NCBI RefSeq assembly: GCF_001424265.1
Contig: NZ_LMOV01000011.1
Coordinates: 1-56,129, forward strand
Reading direction: 5' to 3'
Length of the DNA: 56,129 nt
Source of the DNA: Acidovorax sp. Leaf160
Lineage (GTDB): Bacteria; Pseudomonadota; Gammaproteobacteria; Burkholderiales; Burkholderiaceae_C
This document shows positions 19,759 to 32,246 of the stretch, one piece after another. Below the pieces are notes generated by a model. That model was given only the letters and a program-made list of their open reading frames with translations, made no database searches and was not told where the DNA came from. A program made the translations under genes and the position numbers. Within the stretch, counting starts at the first letter, position 1; each line of letters starts with the position of its first letter.

Positions 19759-20919
19759 ATGTTCGCCCAGTCCACTGCTTCCCGCCTGCGTTTCCCCCTG
19801 CAACTGACCGCGCTGGCCTGCGCCCTGACCGCCGCTGCCGCGGCGAATGCCCAGGACGTGCAGGTCGTCAAGATCGGCCACGCCGGCCCCATTTCGGGCG
19901 GCATCGCCCACATCGGCAAGGACACCGAGAACGGCGTGCGCCTGGCGGTGGACGACCTGAACGCGCAGAACCTGGTCATCGGCGGCAAGAAAATCAAGTT
20001 CGAGCTGGCCGCCGAGGACGACGCGGGCGACCCGCGCCAGGCCACTGCCGTGGCGCAGAAGCTGTGCGACCAGAAGGTCGCCGGCGTGGTGGGCCACCTG
20101 CAGTCGGGCACCTCCATCCCCGCGTCCGGCATCTACGACAAGTGCGACCTGCCGCACATCACCGCATCGGCCACCAACCCCGACTTCACCAAGCCCGGCT
20201 ACAAGACGGCCTTCCGCCTGATCGCCAACGACAACGCGCTGGGCGCGGCGCTGGCCCTGTATGCGGCCGATCACCTCAAGCTCAAGACGGTGGCCATCAT
20301 CGACGACCGCACGGCCTACGGCCAGGGCGTGGCGCAGGTCTTCAAGGCCACCGCGCAGCAAAAGGGCCTGAAGGTGGTGGGTGAGGAATTCACCAACGAC
20401 AAGGCCACCGACTTCATGGCCATCCTGACCTCGCTCAAGAGCAAGAAGCCCGACGGCGTCTTCTACGGCGGCCTCGATGCGCAGGCCGGCCCGATGCTGC
20501 GCCAGATGGAGCAGCTGGGCATGGGCCAGGTGAAGTTCTTCGGTGGCGACGCGCTCTGCACCGAAAAGCTGCCCGAGCTGGCCAGCAAGGTCGCCGCGCT
20601 GAAGAACGTGACCTGCGCCACCGGCGGCGCCTCCATCGCCAAGATGCAGGGCGGCCCCGAATGGAAGAAGCGCTACGACGCCAAGTTCCCCGGCCAGTTC
20701 CAGATCTACAGCCCCTACGCCTACGACGCCGCCATGGTGCTGGCAGACGCGATGAAGCGTGCCGATTCGGTGGATCCGCGCAAGTACACGCCCTTCATCG
20801 GCAAGGCGAACTACAAGGGCGTGACGGCCAATGTGTCGTTCACCCCCAAGGGCGAGCTCACGCATCCTGCGGTCACGCTCTACCACTACCCGGACAACGC
20901 CCGCGTCGGCTTGAACTGA
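19759..20919 (+). CDS. Branched-chain amino acid ABC transporter substrate-binding protein (orphan 1)
   Basis: 386-aa periplasmic binding protein of the LivJ/LivK/BraC type. The signal peptide ends near AAAANAQ (about 32). The mature part opens VVKIGHAGPISGGIAHIGKD, and carries KLCDQKVAGVVGHLQSGTSIPAS and IIDDRTAYGQGVAQVFK, as in Leu/Ile/Val receptors. Two disulfide-type Cys pairs are visible. GGAG lies 5 nt before the ATG. No permease or ATPase gene is adjacent and a terminator follows, so it must work with a transporter encoded elsewhere, possibly LivHMGF at 50.6-54.5 kb. It is clearly paralogous to the gene at 42188. Confidence 0.92.
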   Translation: MFAQSTASRLRFPLQLTALACALTAAAAANAQDVQVVKIGHAGPISGGIAHIGKDTENGVRLAVDDLNAQNLVIGGKKIKFELAAEDDAGDPRQATAVAQKLCDQKVAGVVGHLQSGTSIPASGIYDKCDLPHITASATNPDFTKPGYKTAFRLIANDNALGAALALYAADHLKLKTVAIIDDRTAYGQGVAQVFKATAQQKGLKVVGEEFTNDKATDFMAILTSLKSKKPDGVFYGGLDAQAGPMLRQMEQLGMGQVKFFGGDALCTEKLPELASKVAALKNVTCATGGASIAKMQGGPEWKKRYDAKFPGQFQIYSPYAYDAAMVLADAMKRADSVDPRKYTPFIGKANYKGVTANVSFTPKGELTHPAVTLYHYPDNARVGLN

Positions 20920-20958
20920 CCCGCCCGGGGCGCCACCGCTGCCCCGGCCCAGCCCGAT

Positions 20959-20981
20959 CGGCCGCTTCTGCGGCCGTTTTT
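20959..20981 (+). terminator. Intrinsic terminator after the first livK-like gene
   Basis: Perfect 7-bp stem CGGCCGC/GCGGCCG with a TTCT tetraloop, followed by TTTTT (20977-20981), 39 nt after the stop codon. Confidence 0.9.
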
Positions 20982-21065
20982 GCTGCGGGCCGGTGAGGCC
21001 TGCCGCTACAGTGGCGACCGCCAGCCCATTTCCGGGCTGCGCGAACGAACAGAAGGCGGTGCGCG

Positions 21066-21311
21066 GTGCTCAGGACTTTCGGACTCATCGGACTGGTGGT
21101 GGCGCTGGCCATCGTGGCGGTGCTGGCCAAGCGGCAGGCGCAGGCGCCGCATGCGGCAACCCAGCCGCTGCCGGCCGTTCCCGGGGCGCCCGCCAGCGCG
21201 CCCGCCGGATCGGTGCGCGACCAGACCCAGCAGATCCAGCAGCAGGTGCGCCAGCAGATGGACACGCTGATGCAGCAGGCCCGCCCCATGCCAGACGATG
21301 AATCCAAGTGA
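21066..21311 (+). CDS. Small single-pass membrane protein, unknown function
   Basis: 81 residues from GTG 21066: a hydrophobic N-terminal helix (LRTFGLIGLVVALAIVAVLA), then a Pro/Ala-rich spacer and a Gln-rich helix (DQTQQIQQQVRQQMDTLMQQ) that could form a coiled coil. AAGG lies about 8 nt before the GTG. It precedes tadA by 47 nt, the gap being filled by a dispersed-element copy. I do not recognise a family, but coding character and ribosome-binding site support a real gene. Confidence 0.65.
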   Translation: MLRTFGLIGLVVALAIVAVLAKRQAQAPHAATQPLPAVPGAPASAPAGSVRDQTQQIQQQVRQQMDTLMQQARPMPDDESK

Positions 21312-21319
21312 AAAACGGC

Positions 21320-22510
<1,191 letters not shown>

Positions 22511-22575
22511 TGCCACCACGCCCGGGCCCGACGCCCGGCCGGTGCGCCCACCCATCGCTCTTTTTGGAGCAGGCC

Positions 22576-23571
22576 GTGCACGGCCTGAACGCCTTGTCCC
22601 TCGATCACCATCCCTCGGTCTGCGGCCACCACCACGGCCCGCAGCACATCTACATTTATTCGCCTTCCGGCGCGGTGCGCGACAAGGCCGGCTTCAAGCG
22701 CGGCGTGGCCCGCCTCAAGGCCATGGGCCACGAGGTCGAGATCGATGCCGACGCGCTGGCGAGCCACACCCGCTTCGCGGGCGACGATGCCACGCGTCTG
22801 GCCGCCATCCACCGCGCGGCCGCGAGCGGGGCCGACGTGGCGCTCATCTCGCGCGGCGGCTACGGCCTCTCGCGCATCCTGCCGGGCATTCGCTACAAGG
22901 CCGTGGCCAAGGCCGTGGCCGGCGGCACGCGGTTCGTGGGCCTGAGCGATTTCACCTACCTCCAGACGGCCCTGCTGGCGCAGACCGGCGCCACCACCTG
23001 GGCCGGCCCGGCGCTGGTGGGCGACTTAGGGTGCGAAGGCGAGCCCGACGACATCATGATGGCCTGCCTGGATGATTTGTTCACCGGCCATGGCGAAGGC
23101 ACCGGCTGGCGCATGAACGCCGAGAAGCCCCGCGCCGACGGCCAGCCCGCCGTGCGCGACATCTACGTGAAGAACGCCACGCTCTGGGGCGGCAACCTCG
23201 CGGTGCTGGCCTCGCTGGTGGGCACGCCGTACCTGCCCGAAGTGCGCGGCGGCATCCTCTTCCTGGAAGACGTGAACGAACACCCCTACCGGGTCGAGCG
23301 CATGCTCACGCAGCTGCTGCACGCCGGCGTGCTGGCCCGCCAGAAGGCCGTGGTGCTGGGGCAGTTCAGCGACTACGCGCTCACGCCGCACGACAAGGGC
23401 TTCAAGCTGCAGAGCGTGGTCGACTGGCTGCGCACCCAGATCAAGGCGCCGGTGCTCACCAACCTGCCGTTCGGCCATGTGGCCACCAAGGTGCTGCTGC
23501 CGGTGGGCGCTCCGGTGTCGCTGTCGGTGGAAGGGCGCGATGCGCTGATCTACTGGGGTCATACCCACTGA
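22576..23571 (+). CDS. ldcA: Muramoyltetrapeptide (LD-)carboxypeptidase
   Basis: 331 aa. LD-carboxypeptidases release the terminal D-Ala from tetrapeptides during cell-wall recycling. Family features are IYIYSPSGAV near the N-terminus, ALISRGGYGLSRIL, the Ser nucleophile motif FVGLSDFT, the Glu of ILFLEDVNEHPYRVERML and the His of GHVATKVLLPVG. GTG 22576 is chosen because GGAG lies 6 nt upstream. The first 25 residues are an unusual His/Cys-rich segment (DHHPSVCGHHHGPQH). It follows tadA by 65 nt. Confidence 0.9.
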   Translation: MHGLNALSLDHHPSVCGHHHGPQHIYIYSPSGAVRDKAGFKRGVARLKAMGHEVEIDADALASHTRFAGDDATRLAAIHRAAASGADVALISRGGYGLSRILPGIRYKAVAKAVAGGTRFVGLSDFTYLQTALLAQTGATTWAGPALVGDLGCEGEPDDIMMACLDDLFTGHGEGTGWRMNAEKPRADGQPAVRDIYVKNATLWGGNLAVLASLVGTPYLPEVRGGILFLEDVNEHPYRVERMLTQLLHAGVLARQKAVVLGQFSDYALTPHDKGFKLQSVVDWLRTQIKAPVLTNLPFGHVATKVLLPVGAPVSLSVEGRDALIYWGHTH

Positions 23572-23608
23572 GCGCTGCCCGCAGGAGGGCGCGGAAGAAA
23601 GGGTGAGC

Positions 23609-26119
23609 ATGGCTGGCATGGGCATCTCGCGAACCACGCGGTGGATCGGCCGCGGTGCCGTGGCGCTGGTCGCCGTGGTGCTTTTGGCGGGCGCTGCGGC
23701 CGCCCTCTACGTGCTGCGCAGCTTCCCCGCGCTGGACGGCCGCATGCAGACCCCGGGCCTGACGCAGCCCGTGCAGGTGCGGCGCGACGGCGCCGACGTC
23801 ACCCACATCGAAGCGGCCACGCCCTTCGACGCCTGGTTCGCCATGGGCTACGTGCATGCGCAGGAGCGCACCTGGCAGCTGGAATTCAACCGCCGCCTGA
23901 TGCATGGCGAGCTGTCGGAACTGTTCGGCCCCGCCGCGCTGGACACCGATCGGCTGATGCGCACGCTCGACATCGCCGGCGCGGCACGCCGCCAGTACGC
24001 CGGCTTGCCGCCGTTCGCACGCGAGGCGCTGCAGGCCTACAGCCGCGGCATCGCATCGTTCCACCAGCACCGAGCACAGGCGCTGCCGCCCGAATTCCTG
24101 TTGCTGGGCGCGCGGCCGGGCGGTGCCCAGGGCACGCCGTGGTCGCCGGAAGACAGCGTGGGCTGGGCGCTGATGATGGCGCTGGACCTGGGCGGCAACT
24201 GGGGCACCGAATTCGCGCGCCTGTCGCTGGTGCGCACGCTGCCCACCGACCGGCTCTGGCAGCTGATGCCGCCGTATCCGGGCGAGGCGCCGGCGACTTC
24301 CGTCGACCTGCAGGCGCTGTACCGCGAGCTGGGTGTGTACCGCACGCCCGCCGGGCCCGTGGCAGCTGCGCACGGGCAGGGGGCGCAGCCGCCGCTGCCG
24401 GTGCCCTGGGCCCATGACCTGGCCGCGCAGGCCGGCGACCCGGGCGGGCGGGGCAGCAACAACTGGGTGGTGGCGGGCCGCCGCACTGCCAGCGGCAAGC
24501 CGCTGCTGGCGAACGATCCGCACCTCGGCCTGGGGGCGCCAGCCCTCTGGTATTTCGCGCGTCTGAAGGCGCCTGCCGGCGTGGCGGGTGACGGCAGCGC
24601 CGTCGCCGGCATGGACGTGGTGGGCGCCACCTTGCCCGGCCTGCCCTTCGTGGTGCTGGGCCGCACGGCGCGGGCGGCCTGGGGCTTCACCAACACCGCC
24701 CCCGACGTGCAGGACCTGTACCTGGAGCAGATCGACCCGGCCGACCCGAAGCGCTACCGCACGCCGGACGGCTGGGCCACGTTCGCCGAGCGCGAGGAAA
24801 CCATCCGCGTAAAAGGCCAGCCGGACGTGCGCCACCGCGTGCGCGCCACCCGCCATGGGCCGGTGCTGAGCGATGCGCAGCCCGCCCTCCATGGCGGAGT
24901 CATCGACCTGGATCGCCACGTGCTCGCCCTGCGCTGGAGCGCGCTCGACGACGACAACCAGACGGTGCTGGCCGGCCTGCTGGCCAACCAGGCCCGGTCG
25001 GTGGCCGAGCTGTTCACGGCCTTCGCCCACTACCACTCGCCCATGCAGAGCGTGGTGGCGGCCGACGTCCACGGCGCCATCGGCTTCAAGGCCATGGGTC
25101 GCGTGCCGGTGCGCGGCGCGGGCAACGACCTGCGCGGCGTCGCGCCCGCCCCCGGGTGGGACGCGCGCTACGACTGGCAGGGGTGGCTGCCCCTGGCCGA
25201 CACCCCGCAGGACGACGGCGCCGCCCACGGCTGGCTGGCCACCGCCAACCAGCGCATCACGCCGCCCGGCTATCCCCACTTCATCACGGCCGACTGGTCG
25301 CTGCCGTATCGGCAAAACCGCATCGCCGGACGCCTGGAGGCCACGCCGCGCCACGACATGGCTAGTCTGCGCGCCCTGCAGCAGGACACGGTGTCGCTGG
25401 CGGCGCTCCAGCTGCTGCCGCACCTGGTGGCCGCGCCCACCGACCACGCCCTGGCTGCGCAGGCGCGGGCGCTGCTGCAGGGCTGGGACGGCGACATGCG
25501 CGCCGACCGCGCCGCTCCGCTGATCTTTGCCGCCTGGGCGGACGAACTGGCGCGCGGCCTGGTGGCGCCGCGCATCGGGGCCGAGCGCTTCGCGGCACTC
25601 TACGGCCGGCGCGACTTCCGGGCTGGTATCGAAGGCATGCTGCAGCGGGGCGACGGCTGGTGGTGCCAACCCCTGACCTGCCCGCAGCAGGCGGGTGCTG
25701 CGTTCAATCGGGCGCTGGACCGCCTGGCCGCGCTCCACGGCAGCGACCCCGCCCGCTGGCGGTGGGGCGCGGCCCACCCCGCGCTCAGCGTGCACCGGCC
25801 GTTCGGCAACGTGCCGGCGCTGGCCCGCTGGTTCGACGTGCGCGTGCCGTCGCCGGGCGATGCCTACACGGTCAACGTGGGCCAGTACAACCCGGCGGAA
25901 AAGCACGACCCCTTCGCCAGCCGCCACGCGCCCTCGCTGCGCGCGGTGTACGACCTGGGAGACCCGGAGCAGTCGCTGTTCATCTACCAGACCGGGCAGA
26001 GCGGGCTGGTGTTCTCGCCGCGCTACCGCGACATGGCCGGGGCGTGGTCGCAGGGCGGCATGCGTCCCCTGCAGTTGCAGCCCGCCCGCTACGCGCACCG
26101 GCTGGTGTTGACGCCCTGA
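23609..26119 (+). CDS. Penicillin acylase family amidase (Ntn hydrolase)
   Basis: 836 aa from ATG 23609 (an in-frame GTG at 23603 is possible; purine-rich ribosome-binding sequence precedes both). An N-terminal hydrophobic segment (VALVAVVLLAGAAAALYVL) acts as signal or anchor. The heterodimer pattern is alpha region (FDAWFAMGYVHAQERTWQLEFNRR), linker, then autocleavage site before Ser in GGRGSNNWVVAGRRTASGKP; later NDPHLGL and GLPFVVLGRTARAAWGFTN. Members hydrolyse penicillins, acyl-homoserine lactones or other N-acyl amides in the periplasm. The substrate cannot be read from sequence. It follows ldcA by 37 nt. Confidence 0.9.
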   Translation: MAGMGISRTTRWIGRGAVALVAVVLLAGAAAALYVLRSFPALDGRMQTPGLTQPVQVRRDGADVTHIEAATPFDAWFAMGYVHAQERTWQLEFNRRLMHGELSELFGPAALDTDRLMRTLDIAGAARRQYAGLPPFAREALQAYSRGIASFHQHRAQALPPEFLLLGARPGGAQGTPWSPEDSVGWALMMALDLGGNWGTEFARLSLVRTLPTDRLWQLMPPYPGEAPATSVDLQALYRELGVYRTPAGPVAAAHGQGAQPPLPVPWAHDLAAQAGDPGGRGSNNWVVAGRRTASGKPLLANDPHLGLGAPALWYFARLKAPAGVAGDGSAVAGMDVVGATLPGLPFVVLGRTARAAWGFTNTAPDVQDLYLEQIDPADPKRYRTPDGWATFAEREETIRVKGQPDVRHRVRATRHGPVLSDAQPALHGGVIDLDRHVLALRWSALDDDNQTVLAGLLANQARSVAELFTAFAHYHSPMQSVVAADVHGAIGFKAMGRVPVRGAGNDLRGVAPAPGWDARYDWQGWLPLADTPQDDGAAHGWLATANQRITPPGYPHFITADWSLPYRQNRIAGRLEATPRHDMASLRALQQDTVSLAALQLLPHLVAAPTDHALAAQARALLQGWDGDMRADRAAPLIFAAWADELARGLVAPRIGAERFAALYGRRDFRAGIEGMLQRGDGWWCQPLTCPQQAGAAFNRALDRLAALHGSDPARWRWGAAHPALSVHRPFGNVPALARWFDVRVPSPGDAYTVNVGQYNPAEKHDPFASRHAPSLRAVYDLGDPEQSLFIYQTGQSGLVFSPRYRDMAGAWSQGGMRPLQLQPARYAHRLVLTP

Positions 26120-26156
26120 ACCCCTGGGCCCGCAGGCCCGGGGCTGCGCGACCGTG

Positions 26157-27665
<1,509 letters not shown>

Positions 27666-27736
27666 GATGGGTAGGCAGTCAAAAGTAAAATCGCGGCCAG
27701 TAGATTAAATCAATACCAGCACCCCGAAGGACACCC

Positions 27737-28456
27737 GTGGCAGGACACAGTAAATGGGCGAACATCCAGCACCGCAAAGGGCGGCAGGATGAGAAGCGCG
27801 GAAAGATCTGGACGCGGATCATCCGCGAAATCACGGTGGCGGCACGCGCCGGTGGCGGCGACGTGTCGGCCAACCCGCGTCTGCGCCTGGCGATCGACAA
27901 GGCCAAGGCCGCCAACATGCCGGCCGACCGCATCAAGTACAACATCGACAAGGCTACCGGCAACGCCGAGGGCGTGAACTACGAAGAAATTCGCTACGAG
28001 GGCTACGGCATCGGCGGCGCGGCCATCATTGTTGACACCATGACCGACAACCGTGTGCGAACCGTGGCGGACGTGCGCCACGCCTTCAGCAAGTACGGCG
28101 GCAACATGGGCACGGAAGGCTCGGTGGCGTTCCAGTTCAAGCACTGCGGCCAGCTCATCTTCGCTCCGGGCACCGACGAGGACCGCGTGATGGAGCTGGC
28201 CCTGGAGGCCGGCGCCGAAGACGTGGTCACCGGCGAAGACGGGGCCATCGAGGTGCTGACGGCCTACGGTGATTTCGAAGCGGTCAAGAATGCCCTGCAG
28301 GCCGCCGGCCTGGTGCCCGAGGTGGCCGAGGTCACGATGCGCGCCGACAACACCATCGAGCTGGAAGGCGACGATGCTGCCCGCATGCAGAAGCTGCTCG
28401 ACGTCCTGGAAGACCTGGACGACGTGCAAGAGGTCTATCACAACGCAGCATTATGA
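27737..28456 (+). CDS. yebC: YebC/PmpR family regulatory protein
   Basis: 239-aa member of the TACO1/YebC family, with the invariant N-terminus [18 protein letters not shown] and motifs DKATGN and [14 protein letters not shown]. The family is described as DNA-binding transcriptional regulators, and more recently as translation factors for polyproline stretches. GTG 27737 is fixed by AAGGA 6 nt upstream and by the family N-terminus. Its stop overlaps the purD start (ATGA, 28453-28456). Confidence 0.96.
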   Translation: MAGHSKWANIQHRKGRQDEKRGKIWTRIIREITVAARAGGGDVSANPRLRLAIDKAKAANMPADRIKYNIDKATGNAEGVNYEEIRYEGYGIGGAAIIVDTMTDNRVRTVADVRHAFSKYGGNMGTEGSVAFQFKHCGQLIFAPGTDEDRVMELALEAGAEDVVTGEDGAIEVLTAYGDFEAVKNALQAAGLVPEVAEVTMRADNTIELEGDDAARMQKLLDVLEDLDDVQEVYHNAAL

Positions 28457-29736
28457 AAATTCTCGTGATTGGTGGCGGCGGCCGGGAACACGCAATGGCC
28501 TGGAAGATCAGCCAGTCGCCCAGGGTGACGAAGGTGTTCGTGGCGCCCGGCAACGGCGGCACGGCACTCGATTCCAAGCTGGAAAACGTGGACATCGCCG
28601 ACGTGCGGGCGCTGCGCGAATGGGCGCAGGCGCAGAAGATCTCGCTGACCGTCGTCGGGCCCGAAGCCCCGCTGGCCGCCGGCGTGGTGGATGAGTTCCG
28701 CGCGCATGGACTGCGCATCTTCGGCCCGACCAAGGCCGCTGCCCAGCTGGAAAGCTCCAAGGCGTTCTCCAAGGCCTTCATGAAGCGCCACGGCATTCCA
28801 ACGGCCGAGTACGAGGCCTTCACCGACCCGGTGGCGGCCCACGCCTACGTGGACCGGCTGGGCGCGCCCATCGTGGTCAAGGCCGACGGCCTGGCCGCCG
28901 GCAAGGGCGTGGTGGTGGCCATGACGCTGCAGGAAGCACACGACGCGGTCGACTTCATGCTGGTGGACAACAAGTACGGCGTGAGCCACAACGCAGGCGG
29001 CGCTCGCGTCGTGATCGAGGAGTTCCTCAAGGGCGAAGAGGCCTCCTTCATCGTGCTGTGCGACGGCAAGAACGTGGCGGCCCTGGCCACCAGCCAGGAC
29101 CACAAGCGGCTCAAGGACGGCGACGAAGGCCCCAACACCGGCGGCATGGGCGCGTATTCGCCCGCGCCCGTGGTCACGGCCGACGTGCATGCCCGCGCCA
29201 TGCGCGAGATCATCCTGCCCACCATCCGGGGCATGGAAAAGGACGGCATTCCCTACACCGGCTTCCTCTATGCCGGGTTGATGATCGACGCCACCGGCCA
29301 TCCGAAGACGCTGGAGTTCAACTGCCGCATGGGCGACCCGGAAACCCAGCCCATCCTGATGCGCTTGAAGAGCGATCTGGTCGATGTGCTGGCCGCCGCC
29401 GTGGACGGCAAGCTCGACCAGCTGGAGATGCAATGGGACCGCCGCCCCGCTCTGGGCGTGGTGATGGCCGCGCATGGCTACCCCGAGAGCCCGCGCAAGG
29501 GTGACGCCATCACCGGCCTGCCCGCCGATGCCGACGACGCGGTGGTGTTCCATGCGGGCACCGCGCTCGACGAAGCGGGCGTGCCCCGCACCACGGGCGG
29601 GCGCGTGCTCTGCGTCACGGCGCTGGCCGACAGCGTCAAGCTGGCGCAGCAGCGGGTGTACGACGTGGCCCGCGGCATCCACTTCGACGGCGCGCAATAC
29701 CGCCGCGACATCGGCCACCGCGCCATCAAGAGCTGA
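28453..29736 (+). CDS. purD: Phosphoribosylamine--glycine ligase (GARS)
   Basis: 427-aa ATP-grasp enzyme, second step of purine synthesis. It begins [18 protein letters not shown], with [24 protein letters not shown] (ATP-grasp lid), [20 protein letters not shown] and [13 protein letters not shown] (metal site). Overlaps of 4 nt with yebC and 1 nt with hemF (TGATG) indicate translational coupling in one operon. Confidence 0.97.
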   Translation: MKILVIGGGGREHAMAWKISQSPRVTKVFVAPGNGGTALDSKLENVDIADVRALREWAQAQKISLTVVGPEAPLAAGVVDEFRAHGLRIFGPTKAAAQLESSKAFSKAFMKRHGIPTAEYEAFTDPVAAHAYVDRLGAPIVVKADGLAAGKGVVVAMTLQEAHDAVDFMLVDNKYGVSHNAGGARVVIEEFLKGEEASFIVLCDGKNVAALATSQDHKRLKDGDEGPNTGGMGAYSPAPVVTADVHARAMREIILPTIRGMEKDGIPYTGFLYAGLMIDATGHPKTLEFNCRMGDPETQPILMRLKSDLVDVLAAAVDGKLDQLEMQWDRRPALGVVMAAHGYPESPRKGDAITGLPADADDAVVFHAGTALDEAGVPRTTGGRVLCVTALADSVKLAQQRVYDVARGIHFDGAQYRRDIGHRAIKS

Positions 29737-30734
29737 TGCAGCCCACTGGCGCCGCTTTCGATGCCCCCCCGCTGCATGCCGGCGACGTGGCCGCGCGCGT
29801 GCGTGGCTACCTCGTGGGCCTGCAGGCGCGCATCACCGATGCGATCGAAGGCGTGGAAGGCCGGGTGGAGGAGGGCGGTGCGCGTTTTCGCTCCGACGCC
29901 TGGGCCAAGCCGCCGGGCGAGCCGCTGCAGGGCGACGGCATCACCCGCATCCTGGAAGGCGGGCGCGTGTTCGAGCGGGCCGGCTGCGGCTTCTCGCACG
30001 TGCGCGGGCCGCGCCTGCCACCCTCGGCCACCGCGCATCGGCCCGAGCTGGCCGGCGCGCCGTTCGAGGCCATGGGCGTGTCGCTGGTGTTCCACCCGCG
30101 CAACCCCTATGTGCCGACCGTGCACATGAATGTGCGCATGATCGCCGCCGGCCACCCCGGCGCGGCGCCGGTCTGCTGGTTCGGCGGCGGCATGGATCTG
30201 ACGCCCATCTACGGCTTCGACGAGGACGCGGTGCATTTCCACCGCAGCTGCCGGGCCGCGCTGGCCGCTTTCGGAGCCGACAAGTACCCGCGCTTCAAGG
30301 CATGGTGCGACGACTACTTCTTCCTCAGGCACCGGGGCGAGCAGCGGGGGGTCGGCGGCATCTTCTTCGACGATTTCTCGGAGCCGGGCTTCGACGCCAG
30401 CCTGGCGATGATGCAGTCGGTGGGTGACGCCTTCCTGGGTGCCTACCTGCCCATCGTGGAGCGCCGCCAGGGGCTGCCGTACGGGGAGCGCGAACGCGAA
30501 TTCCAGCTCTACCGCCGGGGCCGCTACGTCGAGTTCAACCTGGTGTGGGACCGCGGCACCCACTTCGGCCTGCAGTCGGGCGGGCGCACCGAATCCATCC
30601 TGTTGTCGATGCCGCCGCTGGCCGCCTGGGCCTACCAGCGCGAGGACCCGGCAGGATCTCCCGAGGCCGAACTGACCGCCCGGTTCCTGCAGCGCCGCGA
30701 CTGGATCGAGGCCGCCGAAGGCCATCAACTATAA
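29736..30734 (+). CDS. hemF: Oxygen-dependent coproporphyrinogen-III oxidase
   Basis: 332 aa; decarboxylates coproporphyrinogen III to protoporphyrinogen IX with O2 in heme synthesis. Hallmarks are [38 protein letters not shown] and [33 protein letters not shown] split over the C-terminal third. The ATG overlaps the purD stop. The final codons CTA-TAA lie inside dispersed-element copy C, so the repeat supplies the stop codon. The usual next gene in related genomes, nadD, is missing. Confidence 0.96.
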   Translation: MQPTGAAFDAPPLHAGDVAARVRGYLVGLQARITDAIEGVEGRVEEGGARFRSDAWAKPPGEPLQGDGITRILEGGRVFERAGCGFSHVRGPRLPPSATAHRPELAGAPFEAMGVSLVFHPRNPYVPTVHMNVRMIAAGHPGAAPVCWFGGGMDLTPIYGFDEDAVHFHRSCRAALAAFGADKYPRFKAWCDDYFFLRHRGEQRGVGGIFFDDFSEPGFDASLAMMQSVGDAFLGAYLPIVERRQGLPYGEREREFQLYRRGRYVEFNLVWDRGTHFGLQSGGRTESILLSMPPLAAWAYQREDPAGSPEAELTARFLQRRDWIEAAEGHQL

Positions 30735-30778
30735 TTTTGATAGCTGCAACCGCCTGATGCCATTGCGCCGGGAGCGCA
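30728..30778 (+). repeat. Dispersed palindromic element, copy C
   Basis: ACTAT (30728-30732), 7 nt, ATAGC (30740-30744), 19 nt, TGCGC (30764-30768), then CGGGAGC. It overlaps the last codons of hemF and fills the start of the hemF-rsfS gap. The rest of the gap to 30889 holds no gene; TATAAA at 30854-30859 may be a -10 for rsfS. Confidence 0.7.
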
Positions 30779-30889
30779 AAAGGCACTGGCTCCGGCGCCC
30801 GGCGCCGGCACGTGCAGGGATCGGTCCTACTGGCCGACGTCCCGCCAGCCCGCTATAAATACATTTCCTTCTTCACTGAACACAGCCTG

Positions 30890-31705
30890 ATGACCACCTC
30901 CAGCCAATCGGAAACCGCCGCCAAGAAAGACGTCACCAAGCTCCAGCGCGCCATCGTCGATGGCCTGGAGGACGTCAAGGCGCAAGACGTGCAGGTGTTC
31001 AACACCGAGCACCTGTCGCCGCTGTTCGAGCGCGTGATCGTGGCATCGGGCACCTCCAACCGGCAGACCAAGGCGCTGGCTTCCAGCGTGCGCGACGCCG
31101 TGCGCGAGGCCGGCTTCCCGAAGCCGCGCATCGAAGGTGAAGACAACGGCGAGTGGATCATCGTCGACTGCGGCGCGGCCGTGGCGCACATCATGCAGCC
31201 CGCCATCCGCCAGTACTACCGCCTGGAAGAGATCTGGGGCGACAAGCCCGTGCGCCTGAAGCTGGGCGCGCCCAAGCCCGCCGTGGCGGAGGGCGGCGAC
31301 AAGCCCAAGCGCAAGAAGGCTGCCGTGGCCGCCAAGCCCGAGCAGCCGGCCCGCAAGCCCGGCGTGTCCAAGGCCAAGGCGGCGACGGCAGAGGCCGCAC
31401 CGGCTGCGGGCCGCAAGACCACCACTGCTGCCGCCAAGACGACGGCCAAGGCCCCTGCCAAGAAGGCCGCTGCCTCCAGCCGCGCGCCGGTGAAGACCGC
31501 CGCCAAGACCGCCGCAAAAACGGCAGCCAAACCGGCAGCGAAGGCCCCCGCCAACACGGCAGCCAAGCCCATCAAGACCCTGGTCGTGAAGCCGGCCGCC
31601 AAGAAGGCCGCCCCCGCCAAGACGGGCGCACGCTCGGCGCCCCGCGCCGCGGCCAAGGCACCGGCCCGGGCGCCCGCCAAGAAGGCTCCAGCCCGCAAGT
31701 CCTGA
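30890..31705 (+). CDS. rsfS: Ribosomal silencing factor RsfS with a long histone-like tail
   Basis: 271 aa from ATG 30890. Residues about 16-120 are a complete RsfS/Iojap domain (AIVDGLEDVKAQDVQVFNTE, FERVIVASGTSNRQTKAL, DNGEWIIVDCGAAVAHIM, YYRLEEIWGD), which binds uL14 and blocks subunit joining. RsfS is normally about 105-150 aa. Here residues about 130-271 are an Ala/Lys/Pro tail with many AAK and PAKKA repeats, like histone H1 or AlgP-type tails. The in-frame open region to 30812 is probably leader. rlmH follows after 28 nt. Confidence 0.93.
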   Translation: MTTSSQSETAAKKDVTKLQRAIVDGLEDVKAQDVQVFNTEHLSPLFERVIVASGTSNRQTKALASSVRDAVREAGFPKPRIEGEDNGEWIIVDCGAAVAHIMQPAIRQYYRLEEIWGDKPVRLKLGAPKPAVAEGGDKPKRKKAAVAAKPEQPARKPGVSKAKAATAEAAPAAGRKTTTAAAKTTAKAPAKKAAASSRAPVKTAAKTAAKTAAKPAAKAPANTAAKPIKTLVVKPAAKKAAPAKTGARSAPRAAAKAPARAPAKKAPARKS

Positions 31706-31733
31706 CTGACCTCCAGGCACGGGCCGAGCACCG

Positions 31734-32201
31734 ATGAAGCTGCTGATCGTGGCCGTGGGCCAGCGCGTGCCCGACTGGGCGCAAACGGCCTACGACGACT
31801 ATGCCAAGCGGTTTCCGCCCGAGCTGAAGGTCGAGCTCAAGGCCGTGAAGACCGAGCCGCGCGGCTCCAAGACGCTGGAGACTCTCTACGCTGCCGAGCG
31901 CGAGCGCATCGAGGCCGCCATTCCGCGCGGCATGCGCGTGGTGGTGCTCGATGAGCGCGGCACGAACCTGACCACCAAGGCGCTGGCCCAACGGCTGAAG
32001 GACTGGCAGCTGAGCGGCGACGACGTGGCGCTGGTCATCGGCGGGCCGGACGGCCTGGAGCCTGCCTTCCGGCAGGCGGCGCACGAGCGCATCCGCCTGT
32101 CCGACCTGACGCTGCCGCACGCCATGGTTCGCGTGCTGCTGATCGAACAGCTCTACCGCGCATGGTCCGTCAACGCCGGCCACCCGTATCACCGGGAATG
32201 A
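31734..32201 (+). CDS. rlmH: 23S rRNA pseudouridine-1915 N3-methyltransferase
   Basis: 155 aa, the normal SPOUT size. It begins [17 protein letters not shown] and carries [34 protein letters not shown] (SAM knot) and the C-terminal [20 protein letters not shown], which is nearly invariant. It methylates pseudouridine 1915 in helix 69 of the 50S subunit. rsfS upstream and maf downstream is the usual order. Confidence 0.97.
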   Translation: MKLLIVAVGQRVPDWAQTAYDDYAKRFPPELKVELKAVKTEPRGSKTLETLYAAERERIEAAIPRGMRVVVLDERGTNLTTKALAQRLKDWQLSGDDVALVIGGPDGLEPAFRQAAHERIRLSDLTLPHAMVRVLLIEQLYRAWSVNAGHPYHRE

Positions 32202-32246
32202 GCGGCCGTCGGTTGGGCGCCTCGACCTGAAGGTGCTCGCCGGTTT

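Noticed and set aside
30853-30869. GCTATAAATACATTTCC before rsfS as a sixth element copy
   Set aside because: The second ATAGC arm and the GCGC block are missing; a plain -10 region explains it.
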